Counted from the stretch's first letter, positions 9,329 to 23,346 are shown. The stretch: DNA of 64,000 bases from CAVPNY01 sp963706905 (GCA_963706905.1 CAVPNY010000007.1:37480-101479), one strand, 5' to 3'. Numbers and translations: made by a program. The notes: a model not told the origin generated them from the sequence alone.

Positions 9329-9805
9329 TTAAGTTGGATTTCTTTTTATTATTTCGACAAGTTGAAGTCTGGTTAATAGAAGGCGGGTGGCGATAGTATT
9401 AGCCAGACGCCGCATTAAAAAATATCCCATATCATGATCATCATCGCAAAGCTCTCGTAGTTTGACTAAATCGATCGCCAGGAGCTGGCTAGCTGTAGTA
9501 GCTCGAGCTGAAGCAGTACGTTGGCGGATGATGGGTGTTACACTCGACCAACCGATGAGTTCATTGGGTTCGACAAGATGTACACATATTCGCTCAAGTC
9601 CGGGAATCATCATCTCAATCGCTACCTGACCTTGAAGCAGGATGTAAAGGTAATCCTCTAAATCGCCTTCAAGGAAGATATTTTCACCGGCAGGCACGTT
9701 TTGTAGAATTGTAATTTTTTCAATGCCATTTCTCTGTTCGTGATCGAGCTCTGAGAACCATGGTATTGAACTTAAGATTTCAGACATTCTCAAATCAGTG
9801 GTCAT
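9329..9805 (-). CDS. Single-domain cyclic-nucleotide-binding protein
   Basis: About 158 residues from the ATG at 9805 (other starts at 9844 and 9787). It has a CRP-like double-stranded beta-roll (GENIFLEGD, YLYILLQGQVAIEM, LIGWSSVTP) and a C-helix, but the protein ends there, without the HTH DNA-binding domain of Crp/Fnr regulators. It overlaps the end of the alpha/beta-hydrolase gene by 11 bp. A clear paralogue lies at 63496-63951 next to the hydrogenase structural genes. The role is unknown; allosteric sensing in trans is possible. Confidence 0.75.
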   Translation of the reverse strand: MTTDLRMSEILSSIPWFSELDHEQRNGIEKITILQNVPAGENIFLEGDLEDYLYILLQGQVAIEMMIPGLERICVHLVEPNELIGWSSVTPIIRQRTASARATTASQLLAIDLVKLRELCDDDHDMGYFLMRRLANTIATRLLLTRLQLVEIIKRNPT

Positions 9806-10628
9806 AGGAAAACTCCCAATCATTACCTGCGCGGAGGAACTCAAGGATACTGGTATTAACCTGATCTGGTCTTTCCACCGTCACTCCATGTCCAGCAGAA
9901 GGAATAATGATTTGTCTTGAATTCTTAATTCCCTGGGCTAATTTCACCTGGGTACTTATTGGAACGGTGGAATCATTCTCTCCACTAATAATTAATGTAG
10001 GGATCTGGATTTCTGACAGGCGTTTGCGAACATCGAATCGGGCTAATGCCTGGATTGTCTTGCGATACGCCTCCGGATTTGCTTGAAGGAGTTGATCATA
10101 GAATGCAACCCGCAAATATTCCTGGTCTTCTGCTGGGAACAATCTATGTGCTACCCAATGCGCTTGAGCTGGCAATCCCAGTAGAGATAAGATTGCAAAC
10201 CTCGAAAATAGGACCAACCAGGTTCTTGCTCTCTCAGGACGTAGACGAGCGAAGGTGTTGATCAGTATCACCCGGCTAACGGCACCAGGCTCATCGAGTA
10301 ATGTTTGTAAGGCAATCGTGCCTCCCATCGAGATGCCAATTAAATAGACGGGTGATATTTCCAAAGTGCGGATTATCTGCCTCACATCATGGGATAGTGT
10401 GGTGATACTTACCCGTCCATCATGATAGCCAGATTTTCCAAAACCACGCACGTCTGGAACAATTACGCGAAAACCGGCCAAGGTGAAGGCCGGTATTTGT
10501 AAGATCCAGGAATCACTTGAAACACCTAGTCCATGAAGCAATACAATGGTGGGAAATCCTGTTGGATTTTCGTCTCTATAGTATATCGAAAGGTCAGAGT
10601 CAATCGCAAGTTGGGGCATGGAGACCAC
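9795..10628 (-). CDS. Alpha/beta-fold hydrolase
   Basis: A 277-residue soluble alpha/beta hydrolase. Oxyanion region LLHGLG near 32-37, nucleophile elbow GISMGG (Ser near 101), acid in SGENDSTVP near 220 and His in SAGHGVTVE near 250: a complete catalytic triad. The substrate cannot be told from sequence. It is translationally coupled to the cNMP-binding gene downstream, an association of unknown meaning. Confidence 0.85.
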   Translation of the reverse strand: MVSMPQLAIDSDLSIYYRDENPTGFPTIVLLHGLGVSSDSWILQIPAFTLAGFRVIVPDVRGFGKSGYHDGRVSITTLSHDVRQIIRTLEISPVYLIGISMGGTIALQTLLDEPGAVSRVILINTFARLRPERARTWLVLFSRFAILSLLGLPAQAHWVAHRLFPAEDQEYLRVAFYDQLLQANPEAYRKTIQALARFDVRKRLSEIQIPTLIISGENDSTVPISTQVKLAQGIKNSRQIIIPSAGHGVTVERPDQVNTSILEFLRAGNDWEFSYDH

Positions 10629-10708
10629 TCAAGCCACGCTCCCATAGCTAATCATTTTAAAAACAATGAAATAATCAGATCGGTTAACAATTCAATAACA
10701 TCGCGTAG

Positions 10709-10918
10709 TTAAGCACTAGGTGTAGATGGAGTGTCTTGGTCATTATTCTTGGGATCTTGTTCAGTATCTTTTTCTGATTGACCTTGCAGTCCATCTTTGA
10801 ATGCACGAATTCCACTGCCCATCTCGCCGGCAATTTTACTGATCCGACCGACGCCAAAGAGTACCACCACTATCACCAGGATAATTAGTAATTCAGGGAG
10901 ACCAAATTGTTGAAACAT
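10709..10918 (-). CDS. tatA: Twin-arginine translocase subunit TatA/TatE
   Basis: A 69-residue protein: short N-terminus, transmembrane helix LPELLIILVIVVVLFGVG, hinge, amphipathic helix (RISKIAGEMGSGIRAFKDGL) and a charged tail. The ATG at 10918 is preferred over a TTG at 10924 because AGGAG lies just upstream. TatA forms the pore for folded-protein export. A -10 element (TATAAT on the minus strand) is at 10964-10969. No tatC is in the window. Confidence 0.93.
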   Translation of the reverse strand: MFQQFGLPELLIILVIVVVLFGVGRISKIAGEMGSGIRAFKDGLQGQSEKDTEQDPKNNDQDTPSTPSA

Positions 10919-11217
10919 TCTCAAATCTCCTGTTCAGGTTACTTACAAATTAAGTAAGGATATTATACCTTTAGTTTAATGCATGGTGATGTTCGGAGAT
11001 TAATCTTTCACTAAAGTGAGAAATTGAAGAAAAAGTAATCTTTGTCAAAATTCCCGTCGAATTTGGACGAAATAGTACTGTCAGTGTTATGATGGGGCGA
11101 TCAACCAAAAAGGCGATCACGAACTGTCGCCATTCGGTAAGAGATTTGAGGCCGCGAAATGTTAGACTCTGTAAATTGCGCATAGTCACTATCTTAACAT
11201 GGAACGTTGATTGTATT

Positions 11218-12150
11218 ATGAAAAAAAAGAATATCTATATTGCATTTTTTATGATCCTGGCATTCTTTGTAGTTATTGCCTACAGACTCTATATGAACGA
11301 AGATTTTCAATCGGTCGATCTACAATTCGACGGGAATAGAGCCTTTGAGCATGTTAAGTATCAAGTTTCGTTAGGACCGCGAATCCCTGAGAGCCAGGCG
11401 CATGCAAAGGTTGCGCAATGGATTGAAACCGAATTAAGTAAGGCTGGGTGGAATACAACACAACAAGTGTTTACAAGTTTGGAGCATCCAATATTGAATA
11501 TTATCGGTCGGCGGGATGTCGAGAACGGATCTGATCTACCTTGGATTATTCTAGGAGCGCACTACGATACAAGGCTCGTTGCTGACCGTGATCCTGACAG
11601 CGAACTACGCTCTCAGGCAGGCCCTGGTGCAAATGACGGTGCCTCTGGGGTTGCCGTTTTACTCGAATTAGCCAGGGTTCTACCGAAAGATTTGCCAATA
11701 AATGTGTGGTTGATATTCTTTGATGGAGAGGATAATGGGAATATTCCAGGCTGGGATTGGATATTAGGATCTCGAGGGTTTGTTGAGAGGTTGGAGGAAA
11801 AACCCGATGCTGCAATCATAGTGGACATGATAGGTGATAGCGATCTCAACATTTATTACGAGAAGAATTCGGATCCTGAGCTCTCGAAGGAAATATGGAG
11901 TATTGCTGATGATTTAGCGTATTCAGGGCAATTTATTCCTCTCGAAAATCATCGCATTCTTGACGATCACATTCCATTTTTGGAAGCAGGTATTAAGGCG
12001 GTGGATATTATTGATTTTAATTATCCGTACTGGCATACCACGATGGATACACTGGAAAAAGTCTCTCCCGTTAGCTTGAAGACAGTTGGCGAAACTCTCA
12101 GGCAATGGTTGATCCGAGGGGCAAGCGGCGTGGATGTGTCAACTCCTTGA
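11218..12150 (+). CDS. M28-family peptidase / glutaminyl-cyclase-like
   Basis: A 310-residue protein with an N-terminal membrane anchor (about 5-24) and an M28 metallopeptidase fold outside the cell. Metal ligands and neighbours are visible: GAHYDTR, PGANDGASGVAVLLELARVL, FFDGEDNG, DMIGD and HTTMDTLEKVS. The order and the short length resemble glutaminyl-peptide cyclotransferases as much as aminopeptidases, so the activity is left open. The start at 11218 (MKKKN) is chosen because the upstream extension is charged and precedes the signal anchor. The 300 bp to tatA hold no gene. Confidence 0.8.
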   Translation: MKKKNIYIAFFMILAFFVVIAYRLYMNEDFQSVDLQFDGNRAFEHVKYQVSLGPRIPESQAHAKVAQWIETELSKAGWNTTQQVFTSLEHPILNIIGRRDVENGSDLPWIILGAHYDTRLVADRDPDSELRSQAGPGANDGASGVAVLLELARVLPKDLPINVWLIFFDGEDNGNIPGWDWILGSRGFVERLEEKPDAAIIVDMIGDSDLNIYYEKNSDPELSKEIWSIADDLAYSGQFIPLENHRILDDHIPFLEAGIKAVDIIDFNYPYWHTTMDTLEKVSPVSLKTVGETLRQWLIRGASGVDVSTP

Positions 12151-12182
12151 ATTTCATAACGAACTTGCAAGGTGTTGAAGAA

Positions 12183-12211
12183 TTGGCAAATAGTTGAATC
12201 TGGCGTACACT
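12183..12211 (+). promoter_or_regulatory. Sigma-70-type promoter of the histidine kinase gene
   Basis: TTGGCA (12183-12188), 17 bp, TACACT (12206-12211). The start codon at 12218 lies only 6 bases after the -10 element, so the mRNA would be leaderless; this decides the start. Confidence 0.55.
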
Positions 12212-12217
12212 TCCTCT

Positions 12218-13393
12218 ATGATCAACACCGAATTACTCTCTCGAATTCGGGAATCGTGTATAGAATCGTTATCGCAAGAGCTCGCCCACGGGGAAGAAGT
12301 TCGGGAGAGCTTCAAGTTCGAACTTAGAAGGTTCTTCGATTTATTAGAGCAGTCAATTCTAATGGGCGACCCAGCCTGGTTGGATACAGTTCTCTTAGAG
12401 TGGATTAAGTCTGCGACGCAACAAGGCTTCCTGGGTCAGGGAAACACTATCCTTAGAATTTTGGATAGGATCTTCATAACTGTATTCCAAAAAGCAAGGG
12501 AATCATTATCACCAGAAGAGGCGGTAGAGCTACTTGGGAAAATGCTTCTACCTTATTCTCACTCACTATCATATTCAACCGAGGTTGTATCACAACAATA
12601 TATTGCATCACTTCAAAAGGAGTTGGAAATAGCCCAAAAGAGTATAGCAAAATTTGATCAAAGTAAGTCTGATTTTGTTAATGTTACCGCCCACGAACTG
12701 CGCACTCCATTGACACTCATTGAAGGTTATGCTGCGATGCTTCAGGAAATGCCAGGCGTGAACCCGCAATCAATGAGAATGGTTAATGGACTTGTAACTG
12801 GGACAAAAAGACTTCGTGAGATCATCGATGATATGATCGATGTATCCTTGATAGAAAATGGTCTGCTCCGACTAAGTTACCAACCAGTTTGGATCAATCG
12901 AATAATTAGGATGATCGCCGATGATTTTTCCTTAGCGTTGGAATCGCGAAAACAACATCTGGAGATTGAGGAGTTTGATGGTAGCAATGAGCCATACTAT
13001 TATGATGGGGAAAGGCTGTATCAAGCATTAACGAAGATATTCAGCAATGCAATAAAATATACCCCAGATGGCGGTCGAATCCTGATTGCAGGCAGAAAAC
13101 TAACTGGATTCATCGAAGTAACTATGATGGATAGTGGAATAGGGATTGACCCAGAGGATCAAACCCAAATATTTAAGAAATTTGGTCGAATAGGTAAGGC
13201 AGATTTACATTCGAGCGGTAAGGTAAAATACAAAGGTGGCGGTCCAGGATTGGGCTTGACGATTGCGAAGGGAATCATTGAAGCTCACGGCGGCTCAATT
13301 TGGGTTGAGTCAACCGGGTATGATGAAGAGCAGTTTCCCGGAGCAACATTTCATGTATTGTTGCCTCAGCATAAAGATCCTCCTTATGGCTGA
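12218..13393 (+). CDS. Soluble sensor histidine kinase
   Basis: A 391-residue kinase without transmembrane segments. The N-terminal 125 residues are helical and unassigned; a short coiled coil (about 127-150) precedes the HisKA H-box (TAHELRTPLTLIEGY, phospho-His near 159). The HATPase domain has SNAIKYTPDGG (N box), DSGIGI (G1) and GPGLGLTIAKGI (G2). No response regulator is adjacent, so the partner is unknown. hflX follows after 34 bp. Confidence 0.88.
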   Translation: MINTELLSRIRESCIESLSQELAHGEEVRESFKFELRRFFDLLEQSILMGDPAWLDTVLLEWIKSATQQGFLGQGNTILRILDRIFITVFQKARESLSPEEAVELLGKMLLPYSHSLSYSTEVVSQQYIASLQKELEIAQKSIAKFDQSKSDFVNVTAHELRTPLTLIEGYAAMLQEMPGVNPQSMRMVNGLVTGTKRLREIIDDMIDVSLIENGLLRLSYQPVWINRIIRMIADDFSLALESRKQHLEIEEFDGSNEPYYYDGERLYQALTKIFSNAIKYTPDGGRILIAGRKLTGFIEVTMMDSGIGIDPEDQTQIFKKFGRIGKADLHSSGKVKYKGGGPGLGLTIAKGIIEAHGGSIWVESTGYDEEQFPGATFHVLLPQHKDPPYG

Positions 13394-13427
13394 AGGAATT
13401 GATTTTAAAAGTCGGAATTAGAAATAT

Positions 13428-14765
13428 ATGAAGGAACCAGAATTAACTGCTGCTCCACGAGAGCGTGCCCTGCTAATTGGTGTTGAGCTCCACGATGGGG
13501 ATAGTTTGTTGTCCTTGGATGACTCCCTTGCTGAGCTAGAATTGCTTGCTTCAACTGCAGGTCTGGATGTCGTTGGTGCAATTACACAAAAATTAGATAA
13601 GCCCAATCCAAAAACCTATATCGGCCCTGGCAAGGTGGATGAAGTAAGCATATTGGTCGAGGAACTCTTGGCCGATGTTATTCTCTTTGACGATGAATTG
13701 TCGCCGCGGCACTTGCGGGAACTCGAGAAGATTTTTGGAGAAAAGGTGCGGATATTGGATCGGACTGCATTGATCCTGGATATATTCGCTCAGCACGCCC
13801 ACACCAGTGAAGGCGCATTGCAAGTGGAACTGGCTCAATACGAGTACCGCCTACCTCGCCTGACCAGAGCCTGGACACACCTGGCGCGACAAGCCGGTGG
13901 TGGGGGAGGAAGGGCTGGGGGGGTTGGAGGTGTGGGGTTAAGAGGTCCTGGCGAAACACAGCTTGAAGTCGATCGGCGGGATATCCGGAGAAGGATAAGC
14001 ACCTTAAAAACTCAGTTGGAAAAAGTGAGAACTCATCGTCAGCAATATCGCGCTCGAAGAAAAAGATCTCGAATCCCTGTCATCGCTCTGGTGGGATACA
14101 CGAACGCGGGTAAATCGACGCTATTAAATCGCATAGCGAATGCGAAAGTGTTTGTAGCAAACCAGCTTTTCGCGACTCTTGACCCGACCACCCGGCGGGT
14201 TGAATTAAGTGGCGGCCATTTAGCTCTCATCACAGACACTGTAGGTTTTATTCAAAAGCTCCCTACAGAGTTAGTTGCAGCCTTCCGGGCTACCCTGGAG
14301 GAGATCGCTGAGGCTGATTTGTTAATCCATGTTGTTGATATTACTCACCCAAATGCTCATGCGCAAGCTAAGGCGGTTTATCAAACTTTAGAAGATATTG
14401 GAGCTGACCAAATCCCAGTCTTAATCGCATTGAATAAAATTGATCAGCTGGGTAATCCTGAAAAAGCGCGGCAGGCGTTGGTCGAACTCGAACATTCGGT
14501 TGCCATTTCTGCACTAAGTGGGGATGGAATTCCCGAGCTGCTCAATGCAGTCAATGAAATGTTGTTCGAGAATTATTCCACAATTTCTGTTAAATTACCC
14601 TACCAGGAAGGCGCGCTCATCTCTTTATTTCATGAGCAAGGGATCGTCGACAGGATTGAGCATGGCAAGGGGGGGGTGCTCCTGCAAGGAAGAGTTCCAG
14701 GAAGATTGCTGGCGAGATTCAAGCCATTCGAAACAAGAACATCAAGCCCTGGGCGTAGTCAATGA
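13428..14765 (+). CDS. hflX: GTPase HflX
   Basis: A 445-residue ribosome-associated GTPase that splits stalled 70S ribosomes. N-terminal HflX domain (about 15-115, TYIGPGKVDE), Gly-rich linker with GPGETQLE (about 165-190), coiled coil, then the G domain: G1 GYTNAGKST, G3 DTVGF, G4 NKID. Length and order are normal. Its TGA stop overlaps an ATG (14762) that opens the small membrane-protein gene. Confidence 0.95.
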   Translation: MKEPELTAAPRERALLIGVELHDGDSLLSLDDSLAELELLASTAGLDVVGAITQKLDKPNPKTYIGPGKVDEVSILVEELLADVILFDDELSPRHLRELEKIFGEKVRILDRTALILDIFAQHAHTSEGALQVELAQYEYRLPRLTRAWTHLARQAGGGGGRAGGVGGVGLRGPGETQLEVDRRDIRRRISTLKTQLEKVRTHRQQYRARRKRSRIPVIALVGYTNAGKSTLLNRIANAKVFVANQLFATLDPTTRRVELSGGHLALITDTVGFIQKLPTELVAAFRATLEEIAEADLLIHVVDITHPNAHAQAKAVYQTLEDIGADQIPVLIALNKIDQLGNPEKARQALVELEHSVAISALSGDGIPELLNAVNEMLFENYSTISVKLPYQEGALISLFHEQGIVDRIEHGKGGVLLQGRVPGRLLARFKPFETRTSSPGRSQ

Positions 14766-14975
14766 TTTCAGAAATTCAACCGATTACTTGACCATATATC
14801 TGAATTTCTGGCACAGAGAAAAGGACTATTGCCGCTTATTGGAATAGTCCTGGTTTTGATTAATGGAATTCTTCAATTTATCCCAGCAAGCGGCTGGGTG
14901 AGTGACACCAATCTCTTGCTTCACCTGGGGATTATTATAGCAATCCTTGGGATCTTACTCGCCTGGGCTCTATGA
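14762..14975 (+). pseudogene. Small two-helix membrane protein, apparent 1-nt frameshift
   Basis: The ATG at 14762 overlaps the hflX stop (ATGA) and opens MISEIQ, but this frame stops after nine codons. If one C of the CC at 14780-14781 is dropped, the frame joins a 65-codon stretch reading MISEIQRLLDHISEF, then two hydrophobic helices (LIGIVLVLINGIL and HLGIIIAILGILLAWAL), to a TGA at 14975. The result is a plausible 70-residue membrane protein. Either the base is an error or the gene is broken. Without the shift, translation could only begin at TTG 14829, which has AAGGA close by. The end overlaps the pckA stop on the other strand. Confidence 0.5.
14818..14855. terminator. Bidirectional terminator-like hairpin
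   Basis: AGGACTATT and AATAGTCCT form a 9-bp stem around a 12-base loop between the convergent hflX and pckA transcripts. On the minus strand the stem is followed directly by TTTTC, on the plus strand by GGTTTTG. It lies inside the candidate small membrane-protein frame. Confidence 0.5.
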
Positions 14976-16616
14976 ATTTAGGCTGGGGCCGGCAGATTGA
15001 ACACCCGGCGAGCATTCTTGGGCATATTTCTTGAAGTTGTCGATAAAGCGTGAGGCAAGTTCACGGTATTTCTCCATATAGGCTTCCTGCGTGGGCCATG
15101 CGGAAGCCGGGCGAAGAACATCATCCGGAACGCCGGGGCAATTCTTGGGGATCTGAAAACCAAAAACTGGATCGATTGAATAATCGACAGTTAATAAATC
15201 ACCCGATAAAGCTGCATTTAGCATGGCCCGGGTATAGTGGATGCTGATTCGTTTTCCTACTCCATACGTCCCCCCGACCCAACCCGTATTAAGTAACCAG
15301 CAGTTAACGCCATAGCGATCTATTTTATCTCGCAGCAAATCAGCATATGAACTTGGATGGTGAACCATGAATGGAGCGCCAAAACAGGCGCTGAATGTGA
15401 TCTCGGGTTCCTGCCCCAGTCCTATCTCGGTGCCGGCAATTTTTGATGTGTATCCGGAAATGAAATGATACAAAGCTTGATCGGTTGTCAGTCGGGCAAT
15501 CGGAGGCATTACGCCGGAGGCGTCGCAAGTCAAGAGAATAATATTCTTGGGATGTCCAGCGATTTTTTCTGGAATAGAATTTTCAATATAACTTAGTGGA
15601 TATGATGCCCGAGTGTTTTCCGTGATGGCATCGTCGTCCAGATCGATTGTCCGGGTGACCGGATCATAGACAACATTCTCAAGAATTGTCCCAAATTTCT
15701 GAGTGCAAGCGAATATCTGGGGTTCTGCAGATGGGGATAGTTGAATTACTTTTGCATAGCAGCCATCTTCGAAATTGAAGATGCCTTCATCGCTCCAACC
15801 ATGTTCATCATCACCTACCAATCGGCGCAGGGGGTCAGCGGATAGGGTAGTTTTGCCAGTTCCAGACAGTCCAAAGAATAGGGCAGCATCCCCGGATGCG
15901 CCGACATTTGCCGAGCAATGCATCGGCATCACACCCTGCAGAGGGAGCAGGTAATTTAGTACTGTAAATATGGATTTCTTAATTTCGCCGCCATAAGCTG
16001 TGTTCCCGATAATTCCTAAACGCTGGGAGAAGTTTAGAATAATAAATGTCTGTGTTGGTGTCCCATCAAAAATAGGAAATGATTGAAAAGATGGAACGCA
16101 GATAATGGTGAACTCAGGCACATGCCATCGGTAATCTTCAATTGTTTCAGGCCGCACGAACATGTTGCGGGCAAAGTGGCTGTGCCAGGCGTATTCCGTG
16201 ATAATGCGGATCGGTAAACGATAATTGGGGTCGGCACCGCCATAACAATCCTGGATAAAAACATCACGTCCCTGGAGAAAACCTTGCAGCCGAGAGTAGA
16301 GTTCGTTGAATTTTTCCTCACTATAAGGTCGATTGTATTGTCCCCACCAAATCTTTTCGGTTGAAGATGCTTCATTAACAATAAATTTGTCACTTGCAGC
16401 TCTGGCGGTGTGTTTACCAGTATCAACAAGGATGGGACCAAGATGAGTTAGCCGGCCCTCGCCTCTGAAGATGATCTCTTCATACAAGGCTTCTGTCGTT
16501 AAATTCCAATATTGGGCGCGCAGATTCCTGATACCGTGATTTTCGAGACCATATTCGCTTTTTAGTACACGTGCTTGAGCCTCAGTTGGCGTTTTGATGT
16601 TGAGAAGATTGTTCAT
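14970..16616 (-). CDS. pckA: Phosphoenolpyruvate carboxykinase (ATP)
   Basis: A 548-residue ATP-type PEPCK converting oxaloacetate and ATP to PEP, CO2 and ADP, or the reverse in fermenters. The P-loop GLSGTGKTTLSADP and the downstream GDDEHGW, EGGCY-like FEDGCYAKVI and ENTRASYPL segments are clear. The ATG at 16616 (MNNLLN) is used; a TTG at 16622 is less likely. It overlaps the aminotransferase stop by 4 bp, so the two genes form one operon around C4 metabolism. Confidence 0.96.
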   Translation of the reverse strand: MNNLLNIKTPTEAQARVLKSEYGLENHGIRNLRAQYWNLTTEALYEEIIFRGEGRLTHLGPILVDTGKHTARAASDKFIVNEASSTEKIWWGQYNRPYSEEKFNELYSRLQGFLQGRDVFIQDCYGGADPNYRLPIRIITEYAWHSHFARNMFVRPETIEDYRWHVPEFTIICVPSFQSFPIFDGTPTQTFIILNFSQRLGIIGNTAYGGEIKKSIFTVLNYLLPLQGVMPMHCSANVGASGDAALFFGLSGTGKTTLSADPLRRLVGDDEHGWSDEGIFNFEDGCYAKVIQLSPSAEPQIFACTQKFGTILENVVYDPVTRTIDLDDDAITENTRASYPLSYIENSIPEKIAGHPKNIILLTCDASGVMPPIARLTTDQALYHFISGYTSKIAGTEIGLGQEPEITFSACFGAPFMVHHPSSYADLLRDKIDRYGVNCWLLNTGWVGGTYGVGKRISIHYTRAMLNAALSGDLLTVDYSIDPVFGFQIPKNCPGVPDDVLRPASAWPTQEAYMEKYRELASRFIDNFKKYAQECSPGVQSAGPSLNS

Positions 16617-17830
16617 AGCCAATCCCTGACTAATTTGCGGTCACCGATGTAAATTTCCTTGGGAGAGGATGGATCCAATGCCCATTTCATTCGAGCTATT
16701 CCCTCAGTGATATCTTTCACTGTACCAGCATAACTTAACCTCAAATGCCCTTCCATTCCAAATTCCTTACCAGGGACAGTGACAACTAGAGCTTTTTTCA
16801 ATATAAAATTGGCCAGTTCCTCGGAGCTGCGCAAGTAGGCACGAAAATCTGGCAGGCAATAAAATGTCCCTTGTGGTTTGGTAATTCTGACGCCAGTGAA
16901 AGATTTTATTTCTTGCATTACCACATTGCGATTATTCTCCATAGTCAATCTTAGGCTTTCAACATAACTTTGCATCCCATTTAATGCACCTTCGGCCGCT
17001 GATTGCATTACATCCGCTGGGCTGGATGTAATCTGTGCCTGGACATTCGTCATGACTTCAACCAGTTTCCTGTTTGAGACTACCCACCCAATGCGGAAAC
17101 CTGTCATACCATAAAGTTTTGAAACTCCATTGACAACTATGATTTTTGTCGACTCCAGATCCTTTTTTGTGAAGCGATAACCAGGTACAGGTCTGATCCC
17201 ATCAAAGACGAGCTTATGATAGATATCATCCATAATGAGGTAGATGCCTTTTGTTTCACAATACTCAACGATTTGTGCGATAAATTCATCGGGGAACACA
17301 ACCCCAGATGGATTATTCGGACTATTTACAATAATCGCCTTGGTATAAGATGTCACCGCTTCCAGGATATCCTCCATTCTGGGGTAGAATGTTCCATCCT
17401 TGGGGGTAACAATCACTGGTATCCCATACACCATCTTGACCATTTCGGGGTAGCTGACCCAATAAGGTGAGAGAATAATCACTTCATCCTGTGGATTAAT
17501 GATGCTGAATAAAATGTTGTATAAGGACTGCTTCGCGCCTGTCGTGACGATGATATTTTCTGGCGCGACAATCCGGTTGTAGTTTTCCTCCATATACCGG
17601 ACAATAGCTTTCTTAAGGGATGGGGTACCATCAGTTGGGGTGTATTTCACTTCGCCTGTGTTTAATTTTGAAGCAGAGCTCAATATCGCGGTAATAGGTG
17701 CTTTATTCTTGGGTTCCCCAATACCCAAATGGATTACTGGTTGACCCATCTCGCGCAAGAGACGCGCTTGTTCGTTGAGGCGTAGAGTTGGAGAATCTGC
17801 AATCGATCTGGCAAGTTGGCTAATGCTCAT
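16613..17830 (-). CDS. PLP-dependent aminotransferase, class I (aspartate type)
   Basis: A 405-residue fold-type I aminotransferase of the Ib aspartate aminotransferase kind. PLP lysine in NGVSKLYGMTGFRIGW, substrate-binding Asn/Pro in NSPNNPSG, and IHLGIGEP near the N-terminus. Coupling to pckA suggests aspartate-oxaloacetate exchange feeding PEP. Substrate preference (Asp, or another amino acid) is not certain. Confidence 0.9.
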   Translation of the reverse strand: MSISQLARSIADSPTLRLNEQARLLREMGQPVIHLGIGEPKNKAPITAILSSASKLNTGEVKYTPTDGTPSLKKAIVRYMEENYNRIVAPENIIVTTGAKQSLYNILFSIINPQDEVIILSPYWVSYPEMVKMVYGIPVIVTPKDGTFYPRMEDILEAVTSYTKAIIVNSPNNPSGVVFPDEFIAQIVEYCETKGIYLIMDDIYHKLVFDGIRPVPGYRFTKKDLESTKIIVVNGVSKLYGMTGFRIGWVVSNRKLVEVMTNVQAQITSSPADVMQSAAEGALNGMQSYVESLRLTMENNRNVVMQEIKSFTGVRITKPQGTFYCLPDFRAYLRSSEELANFILKKALVVTVPGKEFGMEGHLRLSYAGTVKDITEGIARMKWALDPSSPKEIYIGDRKLVRDWL

Positions 17831-18225
17831 AAGGAACTATTCTCCTGTAATTGAGAAAGGCTGGATTGCCCTAGTTGAATTTCATCCTATTGAATTGAAT
17901 AAGAAATGAATGATTAAAATTCACGATCATGGTCATTTCACTGCAGTCAGGGTAATGTATTCTAATTCAAATTAGAAGTCTCGGACAAGATTGACTAAAG
18001 CACAATAATGCGCATAGCCATTACAATACCAATAACAACTTACAAACAAATATAAATATTCCTACACAGTCTTTGCCATAGCAAGCCCAACATCCAGACA
18101 ATCAAGTAATGTTAATAGTTTATGACTGTAATGGAGCGAATATTGAGGCCGTGCTCAGTAGGTTGGTAAGGAAAATCGCTTTTAGACAAAAATATTTCTG
18201 ATTGCCCATAAAAAAACAAAGAGTT
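17831..18225. other. Intergenic region between aminotransferase and 5S rRNA
   Basis: About 395 bp, AT-rich, without a convincing gene on either strand. It contains the upstream region of the aminotransferase (including the inverted repeat at 17961-17976) and the region after the rRNA operon. A T-rich run follows 5S on the minus strand (18209-18221) and may end transcription, although no clear hairpin other than the 5S terminal stem is seen. Confidence 0.5.
17961..17976. promoter_or_regulatory. Perfect 7-2-7 inverted repeat upstream of the aminotransferase
   Basis: TCTAATT-CA-AATTAGA, 131 bp before the aminotransferase start. It shares the TT-CA-AA centre with the palindrome before hdrC (56376-56389). 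A repressor site is possible but unproven. Confidence 0.25.
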
Positions 18226-18340
18226 CTTGGCGAGGACCTACTCTCCCGGGGGGTTACCCCCCGAGTACCATGGGTGCAGACGGGCTTAACGACCGGGTTC
18301 GGGAAGTTACCGGGTGTACCACCGTCGCTGTATCACCAAG
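18226..18340 (-). rRNA. rrf: 5S ribosomal RNA
   Basis: About 115 bases; the ends CTTGG and CCAAG pair as the terminal stem, and the internal loop sequence CCGAAC typical of 5S is present. It is the last gene of the 16S-23S-5S operon. Confidence 0.93.
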
Positions 18341-18404
18341 AGACTGATTGAAGAAGGGAAGAATAGAGCGCGAGCGAGGAAGAGGTTTGAGTTCTCTGCG
18401 TCAC

Positions 18405-21400
<2,996 letters not shown>

Positions 21401-21842
21401 ACGTGATGCAGAGAAATCGAACCTCTTCACTTTCACTTTCGTAAATTTGCGCTCTATTCAGTTATTAAGGTGCGGTTCCGGCGGTCTCAGCCGCCCTCGG
21501 GTGCTCCCAACTCCTGTCTGAAGCACCCAACGATGGCTCACTCCCTGCCTTCACACAACAAGACCCGGCTCATCGCCGGGCCTACTTTGGCTCCCTCGAC
21601 GCGCCTGAATATACTTATAAAATAAATCCAACAACCAATCTCACGAACTTGGTATTTCTCCTAAATATTCTTTAGCTAATAATATTACAAATTAACCTCA
21701 GCAACTGAGGAGTGATAGGGAGGGGGAGAGGGGGGAGGGGATCCCTGCTTGCGCAGGGGTTCTCGGCACAACGTCGAGAAAGAAAAGGAGTAGAGTAACC
21801 AGCCAGCCCGTCTGAGGGGGTGGAGGTACTCAGAGCTCCAAG
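21401..21842 (-). other. 16S-23S internal transcribed spacer without tRNA
   Basis: About 440 bp. No tRNA-Ile or tRNA-Ala is visible. It holds a GC hairpin, GCCCGGC-GAT-GAGCCGGG-like, at about 21571-21585, a purine-rich stretch (21717-21740 on the plus strand), and, 58 bp before 23S, a copy of the ACCTTAA(C/T)AACTGAA element also found in the 16S leader. Confidence 0.7.

Positions 21843-23346
<1,504 letters not shown>

Noticed and set aside
14766..14975. Stop-codon readthrough of hflX into the membrane-helix frame
   Set aside because: HflX has its normal length at the TGA and the ATGA overlap with a one-base shift explains the frame better.
21401..21842. tRNA-Ile or tRNA-Ala expected in the 16S-23S spacer
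   Set aside because: No T arm or anticodon stem pattern found on the minus strand; the spacer appears to lack tRNA.
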